Source: Devosia sp. (GTDB lineage Bacteria; Pseudomonadota; Alphaproteobacteria; Rhizobiales; Devosiaceae). Taken from it: a DNA stretch of 13,125 nucleotides. Numbering within the stretch: the first letter of the stretch is position 1; the number at the start of each line of letters is the position of its first letter. The DNA is taken from the NCBI GenBank assembly GCA_028290245.1, contig JAQGKG010000367.1, forward strand, positions 1 through 13,125, given 5' to 3'. The translations under genes were made by a program, and so were the position numbers. The notes beneath the pieces were generated by a model that did no database searches, had not been told where the DNA came from, and saw nothing but the letters and a program-made list of their open reading frames with translations. Below are positions 5,789-12,424 of the stretch, piece by piece.

Positions 5789-8047
5789 ATGACCTACGAG
5801 TCACCAGAGGCGCAGGATTCGCGCATCGACGTTGCCGCACTGTTTGGCGGTGTCGTGCAGCGCCTGCCGAGAATTTTGCTGGTGACACTGGCGCTGCTGG
5901 CGCTGACCTTTGTTTTGCTCCTCTTCGTGCCACGCAGCTACGACTCCTCGGCGTCGATCCTCGTCGAGCCGCGCGGCAATGTCTATTCCCGCGCCCTCAA
6001 CGAGCAGGCGCCATCATCGAGCGGCGGCGAGACCGGTGTTGTTTCCAGTCAGATCGAACTGATCAAATCGCGCGACACGCTGCTTAAGGTCATCGACCAG
6101 CTCGACCTGCGCTCGGTGCCCGAATTCAACGGCGCCAGCAGCGGTGGGTTCAATCCGATGAGCGTCGTGACGCGCCTGCTGGGCCGCGGCGCTTCGACGC
6201 CCGTGAGCATCGATGAAACCGTGCTCAATGCGCTCTATCAACGCCTGAACGTCAGCCAGGAGCGTGACTCCCGCCTGATTTCCGTTGTCGTCAGTTCGAC
6301 CGATCCGCAGCTCGCCGCCGATATCGCCAATGCCGTCGCCAATGCACACGTGACCCGCCGCGCCGAACTGTCACTATCCGACACCGCCGAGGCTTCGGGC
6401 TGGCTTCGAGACGAAATTGCCAAGCTGCGCGTCACGGTGACCGAAGCCGAAACCGCCGTGGCCAATTTCAAGGTCGACAACGACCTGTTCGTCGGCTCGA
6501 ACAACACAAGCCTTGCCGATCAGCAGGTCTCTGCCGTCGCCTCCCAGATTACCGCTGCGCAGGAGCGCAAAAACACTGCCCTGTCGCGTGCCGCCCTGAT
6601 CCGCACCATGCTCAGCAACGGGCAGTCCATCGACGGTGTCGCCGACGTGCGCGGTTCCGTAGTGATCCAGCAGCTTAGCCAGGAAAAAGGCCGCCTGCAG
6701 GGCGAAAAAGCCCAGCGCGCCGCGACCTTGCTCAACAACCATCCCGCCATTCAGGCGCTCACTGCACAAATCTCCGAGCTGGATAAGCAGATCGGCATCG
6801 AGGGACGTCGCGTCGCCGATGCACTCGAAGCCGAGGCGCAGGTCGAAGCCGGGCTGGAAGCTTCGCTGCAGGCTGACCTGACCCGCGCCAAGTCGTCGTC
6901 ATCGAGCGCCACACAGGACACCGTCACCCTTGACGCCTTGCAGCGCGAGGCCAAGGCACAGCGCGATTTGCTGGAAGGCTACCTGCAGCGCTACAGCGAA
7001 GCCGTGTCGCGCACCGATACCAATTCAGCTTTGCCTGACGTTCGCGTCGTCAGCGTTGCCGCACCGTCGGTCACTCCGGCCTCGCCAAAGACCGCGTTGC
7101 TGCTGATCTCGGTCGGCTTCGTTGCACTCGCGGTGCAGGTCGGCATCGTGATATTTGGCGACTTGATGTCCGGCCGTGCCATGGTGCAGGTCCGCTCGCC
7201 AGACGAGCAGGCTGAACTCCACGAGGCTGCATTTGCCGCCCAGGAACCCGCCTTGGACGAGGTGGTCGAGTATGACGACGTGTATGCTGTCGAGCAGCCA
7301 GAAATTCCAGACGTTGCGCCGGTTGAGCTCGAGTCTGTGGCCGTCATCGAAGAAGCGCCCGTTCAGGAGCCGGCTATTCAAGGCTTCAAGCAGCGCTTCT
7401 CGCGCCTCGCAAACCAGCGGGGACAAACCGCTCCGAAGGTTGAAAACGAGCTTGCTCCTCAGCCCGTCGCACCAGTCGCCGCGCCGCCGCGCCCGGCTGT
7501 AAGTCTGGTGCAGTTTTCCGAGCTGGCCTCCGACCTTGTGCTGGGTCGCACCCATCTGGTGATCCTCGCGGCCACCAATGCCAACGCCGACTGCGAACTA
7601 CTGGCCGAAGAACTCGCCGAAGGCGCACTCGCTCGCGGCTTGAGCGTAGCTTTGGTCGACGCCGGCAGCGCTCGCATCGCCGACGCACCCGGCCTCACCG
7701 ACCTCAGCGCTGATACCGCAAGCTTTGGCGATGTCGTGCAAAAATCTGCCGACAACAGCTTTGCCGAAGTGCCGTGGGGCACCGGCCGCGCACTGTCGCG
7801 CAGCTCCACCAAGCCGCTGACCCTGGTCGAGGCTCTGGGCGACATTTACGAGGTTGTCGTGCTGATGACAGGTCGTGTCGGCAACAACTCGAGCCTCCCC
7901 TTCTTCAGCGGCATCGACGGCCGGCTGGTGCTGGTTGCCGGGCCGAACGATGATCTCAATGCCGTCGCCGAAAAGCGCCAGATGCTGCTCGACGCGGGCT
8001 TTGAGCGTTGCGAAGTGGCCACCGCCCCGACTCGGGTTGCCGCCTGA
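5789..8047 (+). CDS. Wzc/ExoP-like polysaccharide co-polymerase with degenerate BY-kinase domain
   Basis: Inner-membrane co-polymerase of 752 residues that should control EPS chain length and link the polymerase to the OPX channel. The N-terminal Wzz domain has TM1 at about 28-48 followed by SASILVEPRG. A long periplasmic coiled-coil region spans about 180-415, including the GNVR-like stretch DALQREAKAQRDLLEGYLQR. TM2 is at about 435-458. An acidic, Pro/Ala-rich linker (about 470-585) leads to a 165-residue C-terminal domain that keeps the layout of a BY-kinase ATPase. There the P-loop position reads ILAATNANADCELL (592-605) with no GKS/T, the Walker A' position reads LVDAGSAR, and the Walker B position VVVLMTGR lacks Asp. 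No C-terminal tyrosine cluster is present. The start is the ATG at 5789, with GAGGAAG eight bases before it. It heads the rightward operon. Confidence 0.92.
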   Translation: MTYESPEAQDSRIDVAALFGGVVQRLPRILLVTLALLALTFVLLLFVPRSYDSSASILVEPRGNVYSRALNEQAPSSSGGETGVVSSQIELIKSRDTLLKVIDQLDLRSVPEFNGASSGGFNPMSVVTRLLGRGASTPVSIDETVLNALYQRLNVSQERDSRLISVVVSSTDPQLAADIANAVANAHVTRRAELSLSDTAEASGWLRDEIAKLRVTVTEAETAVANFKVDNDLFVGSNNTSLADQQVSAVASQITAAQERKNTALSRAALIRTMLSNGQSIDGVADVRGSVVIQQLSQEKGRLQGEKAQRAATLLNNHPAIQALTAQISELDKQIGIEGRRVADALEAEAQVEAGLEASLQADLTRAKSSSSSATQDTVTLDALQREAKAQRDLLEGYLQRYSEAVSRTDTNSALPDVRVVSVAAPSVTPASPKTALLLISVGFVALAVQVGIVIFGDLMSGRAMVQVRSPDEQAELHEAAFAAQEPALDEVVEYDDVYAVEQPEIPDVAPVELESVAVIEEAPVQEPAIQGFKQRFSRLANQRGQTAPKVENELAPQPVAPVAAPPRPAVSLVQFSELASDLVLGRTHLVILAATNANADCELLAEELAEGALARGLSVALVDAGSARIADAPGLTDLSADTASFGDVVQKSADNSFAEVPWGTGRALSRSSTKPLTLVEALGDIYEVVVLMTGRVGNNSSLPFFSGIDGRLVLVAGPNDDLNAVAEKRQMLLDAGFERCEVATAPTRVAA

Positions 8048-8060
8048 CGGGAAGCGTCGC

Positions 8061-9101
8061 ATGTCGATGAAATATACTGCCATTCGGGCCATGTTTGAGG
8101 CCCTGTGGCTGTCCCGGTTGCCCCATCTGATCCGCAGCTTGTCATCGTCGCGCGGGGTGATTTTCACCCTGCATCGTGTGCTGCCGGAGGAGCCGGCGGA
8201 TTTTTCGCCCAATGCGATCCTGCAAGTGCAGCCCGATTTCCTCGACTATGTCATCGAGCGGGTGCGCGATCTCGGTCTCGATATCGTATCCCTCGACGAA
8301 GCGCTCGAGCGACTGGCCATGCCCAAACCCGGCAAGCGCTTCGTGGTGCTGACCTTCGACGATGCCTACAAGGACAACCTGCGTCACGCACTGCCGATCC
8401 TGCGCCGGCATGAGGCGCCGTTCACGCTCTATGTGCCGACCGCAATGGTCGACGGCGTCGGCGAGCTGTGGTGGCAGGCGATCGAGGACATCATTGCCCG
8501 CCAGGAGGCCATCGCGCTGACCTCGGGCGGCGAAAGCGACTATGTCGACACGCTGACCACCTCGGAAAAGACCGAGGCCTTCAACGACCTATATTGGCAG
8601 ATGCGCAACATGCCCGAGGCCGAACGGGTCAAGCTGGTGCGTAGCTTTGCCGCCTCCTATGGCTATGACCTCGACAAGCAATGCCGCGAGCTAATTATGG
8701 ACTGGCAGGAGCTACGCCTGTTTGCCGGCGATCCGCTGTGCACCATCGGCGCCCACACCGTGCATCACTACGAACTGGCCAAGCTGCCGCTGGAGCAGGC
8801 CCGTAACGAAATCGAGCAATCGGCTGATATTTTAATGGCGCAGTTCGGCGAGCGGCCTAAGCACCTGTCGTATCCACTCGGCGGACCACTATCCGCCGGC
8901 CAACGTGAGTTCGATCTGGCCAGGGAACTCGGCTTCCGCTCCGCTGTCACCACGCGACCGGGCGGGCTCTACGCGCGCCACGCGCGGACGCCACACGCGT
9001 TGCCGCGTATTTCGCTCAACGGTTACTTCCAGTCCCGCCGCTATGTCGATGTTTTAGCGACTGGCGCCATCTTCTCGGCCATGGGCAGGCTGACCGGCTG
9101 A
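8061..9101 (+). CDS. NodB-type polysaccharide deacetylase (CE4)
   Basis: A carbohydrate esterase family 4 protein of 346 residues, expected to remove N- or O-acetyl groups from a polysaccharide or its lipid-linked precursor, using a divalent metal. Motif 1 is LTFDDAY (97-103) with the catalytic base D100 and metal ligand D101. Motif 2 is GAHTVHH (230-236) with H232 and H236. The third block is LSYPLGGPLS (269-278), and LPRISL (314-319) is typical of the C-terminal part. An insertion of about 90 residues (GELWWQAIEDI onward) lies between motifs 1 and 2. The N-terminus is amphipathic with Arg and Lys, and I see no signal peptide. The ATG at 8061 has GGGAAG seven bases upstream; an in-frame ATG at 8067 is possible. 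It follows the co-polymerase by 13 bases, so the two are co-transcribed. The true substrate is not visible. Confidence 0.9.
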   Translation: MSMKYTAIRAMFEALWLSRLPHLIRSLSSSRGVIFTLHRVLPEEPADFSPNAILQVQPDFLDYVIERVRDLGLDIVSLDEALERLAMPKPGKRFVVLTFDDAYKDNLRHALPILRRHEAPFTLYVPTAMVDGVGELWWQAIEDIIARQEAIALTSGGESDYVDTLTTSEKTEAFNDLYWQMRNMPEAERVKLVRSFAASYGYDLDKQCRELIMDWQELRLFAGDPLCTIGAHTVHHYELAKLPLEQARNEIEQSADILMAQFGERPKHLSYPLGGPLSAGQREFDLARELGFRSAVTTRPGGLYARHARTPHALPRISLNGYFQSRRYVDVLATGAIFSAMGRLTG

Positions 9102-9112
9102 TCGAGGCGTTT

Positions 9113-9159
9113 CTAGGAAAAGTGGCCACCGGTTTCCGTTTGAAAACGCGACCAACCGG
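9113..9159. repeat. Rhizobial-type palindromic intergenic repeat (RIME/Bru-RS-like)
   Basis: The 62-base gap between the convergent deacetylase and DUF2842 genes is nearly filled by a sequence running from CTAGGAAAAGTGGCCACC to GACCAACCGG. It folds on itself: CCGGTT (9129-9134) pairs with AACCGG (9154-9159), and CGTTT (9137-9141) pairs with AAACG (9144-9148), next to the palindrome TGGCCA (9123-9128). Its wording (GGAAAAGTGG, then ACCGGTTTCC, then AAAACGCGACCA) resembles short repeats scattered in Hyphomicrobiales genomes; that resemblance is from memory. It could also act as a two-way transcription stop. Confidence 0.55.
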
Positions 9160-9163
9160 AGCT

Positions 9164-9370
9164 CTACGCGTCGGGCTTTGCCATCCAGCGGATGATCCAC
9201 ATTGCCGGATAAAGCCAGCCCACGCCCGCGACGATAAAATACGGCATCAATATCCAGATCGGCAGATCGGGCGGAAACGCCAGATAAACAGAGGTGAACA
9301 CCGATAGCCAGGCTATGATCGAGCCGAGGATCAACAGGATTCCGAAGGCTTTGCGACTACGCTGTGTCAT
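9164..9370 (-). CDS. DUF2842 family small membrane protein
   Basis: A 68-residue inner-membrane protein with two predicted helices (about 9-31 and 38-60) joined by a short loop FPPDLP. The pattern of a basic N-terminus (MTQRSRK), a second helix with YFIVAGVGWLYPAMW, and the end IIRWMAKPD is the signature of DUF2842, known from alphaproteobacteria with no assigned function. The ATG at 9370 fits the usual family length; longer in-frame starts up to 9463 would run into the ctaA coding region and add residues unlike the family. It is divergent from ctaA with 78 bases between start codons and convergent with the deacetylase. A link to cytochrome oxidase or heme A supply is only suggested by position. 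Confidence 0.85.
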   Translation of the reverse strand: MTQRSRKAFGILLILGSIIAWLSVFTSVYLAFPPDLPIWILMPYFIVAGVGWLYPAMWIIRWMAKPDA

Positions 9371-9448
9371 GTGCGGCAACGCGGCTATTGCGGGGATGTT
9401 AAACCGGGAATACCACTCCCGGCCACTGACCGACACCGGGAAACGACC
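9371..9448. promoter_or_regulatory. Divergent DUF2842/ctaA control region with repeated CCGGGA sites
   Basis: These 78 bases between the two start codons hold an inverted repeat CCGGGA (9404-9409) and TCCCGG (9417-9422) with a 7-base spacer. A direct repeat ACCGGGAA occurs at 9403-9410 and again at 9435-9442, 32 bases apart, or three helical turns. The second copy includes the ribosome binding site of ctaA. The arrangement could be an operator, or chance in GC-rich DNA. I could not identify convincing -35/-10 boxes. Confidence 0.35.
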
Positions 9449-10519
9449 GTGACCACCGCCCAAAATGCCGCACTGAGTGAATCTCGTTTTGCCGATGATC
9501 GACTCCGCCCCGTGCGCATCTGGCTTTATGGCATGGCGGCCTTCGTGCTGCTGATGGTGGTTGTCGGCGGCATCACCCGGCTGACCGAGTCAGGGCTCTC
9601 GATCACTAGCTGGAAGCCGATCTCCGGCACGCTGCCGCCGCTCAATGCCGCGCAGTGGCAGGCCGAGTTCGACGCCTACAAGCAGATCCCGCAATACCAG
9701 GTCAACAATAGCTGGATGTCGCTAGACGACTTCAAATACATCTTCTTCTGGGAATACGTGCACCGCCTGCTCGGACGCGTGCTTGGCGTGCTGTTCGCCA
9801 TCCCCTTCGTGGTCTTCCTGATCCAGAAGCGTTTCACCCCGCAACTTGCCTTGCCGCTATTCGCGCTGTTCATCCTCGGCGGTTTCCAGGGGTTGCTAGG
9901 CTGGTGGATGGTCTCGTCGGGCCTCACCGAGCTGACGTCCGTTTCCCAATATCGCCTCGCCGCCCATCTGACGGCGGCCTCGCTGCTGTTCATCGCGCTG
10001 ATCTATGTGCCGCGCTCGGTTGAGCCGGGACGCGTCCCCGGCCTCGTTACCGGCCAAAACCTTGCCTCCGCCGTGATCCTCTTGCTGCTGATCATCATGC
10101 AGATCGGGGCAGGGGCCTTCGTTGCCGGGCTCGACGCCGGTATGGGCTACAACACGTGGCCCTTGATGGATGGCGCCATGGTGCCCGACGGTCTTGGGGT
10201 CATGCAGCCGCTGTGGCGCAATCTGTTCGAGAACAACCTGACCGTGCAGTTCATCCACCGCACCATCGCCTATCTGATCACCGCCTATGTCGCGGTCTTG
10301 CTCTGGCAACAGCATGCCACGGGCGGCTTCAAGGGCGTGCACGGCTGGCTGCCGCGCTTGGCGATCCTCGTGCTGCTGCAGGTGGTGCTCGGCATCATGA
10401 CGCTATTACACTCGGTGCCGATCTCGCTGGCGGTCGGCCATCAGGCATTAGCCTTCATGCTGGCCGGCGTCACCATAGCCTATATTGCCGACATGCGCCG
10501 AGCTCGTCGGCTGCGGTAA
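9449..10519 (+). CDS. ctaA: Heme A synthase (COX15/CtaA, type 2)
   Basis: Inner-membrane enzyme that oxidises the C8 methyl of heme O to the formyl group of heme A, needed by aa3-type cytochrome oxidases. The 356 residues give eight predicted helices in two four-helix halves. Four conserved histidines are visible: H105 in FFWEYVHRLLGR, H173 in RLAAHLTA, H270 in VQFIHRTIAY and H331 in VGHQALAF; in the family they bind the heme cofactor and substrate. Other COX15-like blocks are GGITRLTESGLSITSWKPI (40-58), DDFKYIFFWEY and AGLDAGMGYNTWPLMDG (226-242). The cysteine pair of Bacillus-type CtaA is absent, so this is the proteobacterial/mitochondrial type. The start is a GTG at 9449 preceded by GGGAAA at seven bases; an upstream GTG at 9371 would reach into the DUF2842 start and is less likely. 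Confidence 0.96.
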   Translation: MTTAQNAALSESRFADDRLRPVRIWLYGMAAFVLLMVVVGGITRLTESGLSITSWKPISGTLPPLNAAQWQAEFDAYKQIPQYQVNNSWMSLDDFKYIFFWEYVHRLLGRVLGVLFAIPFVVFLIQKRFTPQLALPLFALFILGGFQGLLGWWMVSSGLTELTSVSQYRLAAHLTAASLLFIALIYVPRSVEPGRVPGLVTGQNLASAVILLLLIIMQIGAGAFVAGLDAGMGYNTWPLMDGAMVPDGLGVMQPLWRNLFENNLTVQFIHRTIAYLITAYVAVLLWQQHATGGFKGVHGWLPRLAILVLLQVVLGIMTLLHSVPISLAVGHQALAFMLAGVTIAYIADMRRARRLR

Positions 10520-10542
10520 TGTAATACCGCAAGCTTAAGCCG

Positions 10543-10565
10543 TTGATTTTACTGCCGTAAATCAA
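10543..10565. promoter_or_regulatory. AT-rich inverted repeat between ctaA and rplM
   Basis: TTGATTT (10543-10549) and AAATCAA (10559-10565) form a perfect 7-bp inverted repeat with a 9-base spacer that can extend by two pairs with a bulged T. It lies 23 bases after the ctaA stop. It has no T-run, so it is a poor intrinsic terminator. Its place just before a TTGACG box at 10571 suits a protein-binding site. No regulator can be named. Confidence 0.35.
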
Positions 10566-10570
10566 GCCTA

Positions 10571-10599
10571 TTGACGCATCGCAGAATTCCCCATACACG
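10571..10599 (+). promoter_or_regulatory. Possible rplM-rpsI promoter
   Basis: TTGACG at 10571-10576 matches the alphaproteobacterial -35 consensus. A -10-like stretch (CATACACG, about 10592-10599) follows 16-17 bases later, but it is a poor match. It would place the start of transcription near 10605, about 60 bases before rplM. A ribosomal operon is expected to have its own promoter in this 149-base gap, and this is the best candidate seen. Confidence 0.35.
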
Positions 10600-10668
10600 A
10601 ACCGCCGAACGTGCCGCTTTCTTCCTTGGATGAAGGCTGCAAGCCCAAATTATCTAGGGAATTCAAGC

Positions 10669-11133
10669 ATGAGCACTTACTCGGCAAAACCGAGCGAGAT
10701 CGAAAAGAAGTGGATCCTGATCGATGCCAATGGCCTCGTCGTGGGTCGTCTTGCTTCGATCATTGCCGCCCGTCTTCGCGGCAAGCATAAGCCTACTTTC
10801 ACCCCGCACATGGACATGGGCGACAACATCGTTGTCATCAATGCCGATAAGGTGAAGTTCACTGGTCGCAAGCTCGACCAGCACAAGTTCTACTGGCACA
10901 CCGGCTTCCCCGGCGGCATCAAGGACCGTACGGCCCGCGAGATCCTCGAAGGTCGTTTCCCAGAGCGCGTGCTCGAGAACGCCGTTCGCCGCATGATGCC
11001 TGGCGGCCCGCTGACCCGTGCCCAGCTCAAGAACTTCCGCGTCTATTCGGGCGCTGAGCATCCCCATGAAGCGCAGAACCCGGCTACGCTGGACGTTGCT
11101 GCGATGAATCCCAAGAATGCGCTGGTGAAGTAA
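10669..11133 (+). CDS. rplM: 50S ribosomal protein L13
   Basis: Large-subunit ribosomal protein L13, 154 residues, an early-assembly protein binding 23S rRNA. Family blocks are KKWILIDANGLVVGRLAS, LRGKHKPTFTPHMDMGDNIV, KFYWHTGFPGG and MMPGGPLTRAQL. It is slightly longer than E. coli L13 (142 residues), as usual in Hyphomicrobiales. The ATG at 10669 is chosen because AGGGA at 10656-10660 sits eight bases upstream and the N-terminus matches rhizobial L13; an in-frame start at 10630 has no such site. rpsI begins one base after the stop, so the two are co-transcribed and probably translationally coupled. In E. coli this operon is repressed by L13 itself; whether that holds here is unknown. Confidence 0.99.
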   Translation: MSTYSAKPSEIEKKWILIDANGLVVGRLASIIAARLRGKHKPTFTPHMDMGDNIVVINADKVKFTGRKLDQHKFYWHTGFPGGIKDRTAREILEGRFPERVLENAVRRMMPGGPLTRAQLKNFRVYSGAEHPHEAQNPATLDVAAMNPKNALVK

Positions 11134-11134
11134 T

Positions 11135-11617
11135 ATGGCTGAAACCATCAACTCCCTCGAAGAACTCGGCACCTCGACCGTTGCTCCTGTGATCAACACC
11201 GCTCCGGTGCACGTCCAGAAGCTCGACGCCCAGGGTCGCGCCTATGCAACCGGCAAGCGTAAGAACGCTGTCGCTCGCGTCTGGATCAAGCCGGGCAAGG
11301 GCACCGTGGTCGTCAATGGCCGTGAGTTCGCTGCCTACTTCGCTCGCCCCGTTCTGCAGCTTATCGTCAAGCAGCCGATCGTCGCGACCGAACGCACCGA
11401 CCAGTACGACGTTGTCGTCACTGTTGCCGGTGGTGGTCTTTCCGGCCAGGCCGGTGCCATTCGTCACGGCATCTCCAAGGCACTGAACTTCTTCGAGCCG
11501 GGTCTGCGCCCGACCCTGAAGAAGGGTGGCTTCCTGACCCGCGACAGCCGCGTCGTGGAACGCAAGAAGTACGGCAAGGCCAAGGCCCGCAAGTCCTTCC
11601 AGTTCTCCAAGCGCTAA
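11135..11617 (+). CDS. rpsI: 30S ribosomal protein S9
   Basis: Small-subunit ribosomal protein S9, 160 residues, whose C-terminal tail reaches the P-site tRNA. The core runs from RAYATGKRKNAVARVWIKPG to the end, with GGGLSGQAGAIRHGISKAL in the middle and the basic tail KARKSFQFSKR ending in the conserved S-K-R. About 30 extra N-terminal residues relative to E. coli S9 (130 residues) are typical of rhizobial homologues. It follows rplM after a single base and ends 23 bases before a strong intrinsic terminator, so the rplM-rpsI unit closes here. Confidence 0.99.
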   Translation: MAETINSLEELGTSTVAPVINTAPVHVQKLDAQGRAYATGKRKNAVARVWIKPGKGTVVVNGREFAAYFARPVLQLIVKQPIVATERTDQYDVVVTVAGGGLSGQAGAIRHGISKALNFFEPGLRPTLKKGGFLTRDSRVVERKKYGKAKARKSFQFSKR

Positions 11618-11640
11618 GCTTTACGAACACATTATCGGAG

Positions 11641-11670
11641 AGGGGTCGGGAAACCGGCCCCTTTCTTTTT
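11641..11670 (+). terminator. Intrinsic terminator of rplM-rpsI
   Basis: AGGGGTCGG (11641-11649) and CCGGCCCCT (11654-11662) form a 9-bp stem with one G-T wobble and a GAAA tetraloop, followed directly by TTCTTTTT. It lies 23 bases after the rpsI stop and is a textbook rho-independent terminator. Confidence 0.93.
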
Positions 11671-11699
11671 GCCTGTTGCTCCCCCATATCCGCGACGCC

Positions 11700-12335
11700 A
11701 TGCAAATCCTCGTCACCCGCTTTCATCTACTGCTGCTGACCGTCACTGTGGCGCTGACGGGCGTGGGCCTGTTCCGTATTCCAGCAGATTTCATGTTCCC
11801 CGCCCATTGGGCCGGCAGCGCTGCCGATTGGTTATGGCCGCGCAATGCCATGCTGGTAGCCCCGATCATCCAGGTCGTGCTGCTGATAGCCTTCTTCGCG
11901 CTCGGCAACGCGCTGACCAAAAACCACTACGCCAAGACCCAGCACATCTTCGATCCGATGCTGACATTCCTGATGCTGCTCGTCGCCGCCTGCCAACTAG
12001 GCCTGCTGCTGACCGGCATCGGCTCCGACCTAGATTTCATCCGCGTCACCGGTTTCGGCTTGGGCGCCGCGCTGTTCCTGTTGGCCGTGGTGCTATTCGA
12101 AGCCGAGCGGCACACCTACGCCGGCCTACGCATGCCCTGGCCCATCCGCACCGACAATGCCTGGCGGCTGGTGCACCGCGTCGCTGGAATAGCCTTCGGC
12201 CTTGCAGCCATCAGCCTGGCAACGCTGGCTTGGCTAGACGCCGGAGTAGGGGCGCTGGTTGTCGGGTTTGCCGTGGCGCTGATTGCACCCTCGGCGATTG
12301 CTGGCGCTGTGACCATCGCCACTCGTTTACGTTAG
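11700..12335 (+). CDS. SdpI/DUF1648-type six-helix membrane protein
   Basis: A 211-residue integral membrane protein with six predicted helices (about 8-24, 51-70, 84-106, 114-133, 159-178 and 183-207). The first loop, RIPADFMFPAHWAGSAADWLW, resembles DUF1648 (Pro, then H-x-x-x-G, then W), and TDNAWRLVHRVAGIAFGL (151-168) resembles the W-x-x-x-H-R-x-x-G block of SdpI/YhfL proteins. In Bacillus, SdpI gives immunity to the SdpC toxin and acts as a signal receptor; most proteobacterial relatives have no known role, and no toxin gene is visible here. I chose the ATG at 11700; a TTG at 11676 would add eight residues. No clear ribosome binding site precedes it. It lies just past the rpsI terminator and is probably a separate unit. 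Confidence 0.75.
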   Translation: MQILVTRFHLLLLTVTVALTGVGLFRIPADFMFPAHWAGSAADWLWPRNAMLVAPIIQVVLLIAFFALGNALTKNHYAKTQHIFDPMLTFLMLLVAACQLGLLLTGIGSDLDFIRVTGFGLGAALFLLAVVLFEAERHTYAGLRMPWPIRTDNAWRLVHRVAGIAFGLAAISLATLAWLDAGVGALVVGFAVALIAPSAIAGAVTIATRLR

Positions 12336-12424
12336 CCGCAAGTGTATCGAATTGACGAACAGCCTCATGCCATGCCCTGTCAGTAGGTTCTGGCATCGAA
12401 CAGTCGTTACCAAAGGAGACTTCC

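Noticed and set aside
7559..8047. Frameshift or pseudogene as the cause of the missing kinase motifs
   Set aside because: The frame is continuous, the domain keeps its secondary-structure order up to the stop, and a well-spaced deacetylase gene follows; a sequencing error would not remove each motif separately.
7025..8212. Two long minus-strand open frames under the co-polymerase and deacetylase genes
   Set aside because: Both plus-strand genes have family motifs and ribosome binding sites; the minus frames have neither.
9896..11199. Minus-strand open frames (148 and 178 codons) under ctaA and rplM
   Set aside because: They oppose two certain, conserved genes and have no family features.
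12336..12424. Inverted repeat ATGCCA (12367-12372) and TGGCAT (12391-12396), with TTGACG at 12352, upstream of the VOC gene
   Set aside because: The arms are only 6 bp with an 18-base loop, and no -10 box at proper spacing follows TTGACG, so it is not supported as a regulatory site.
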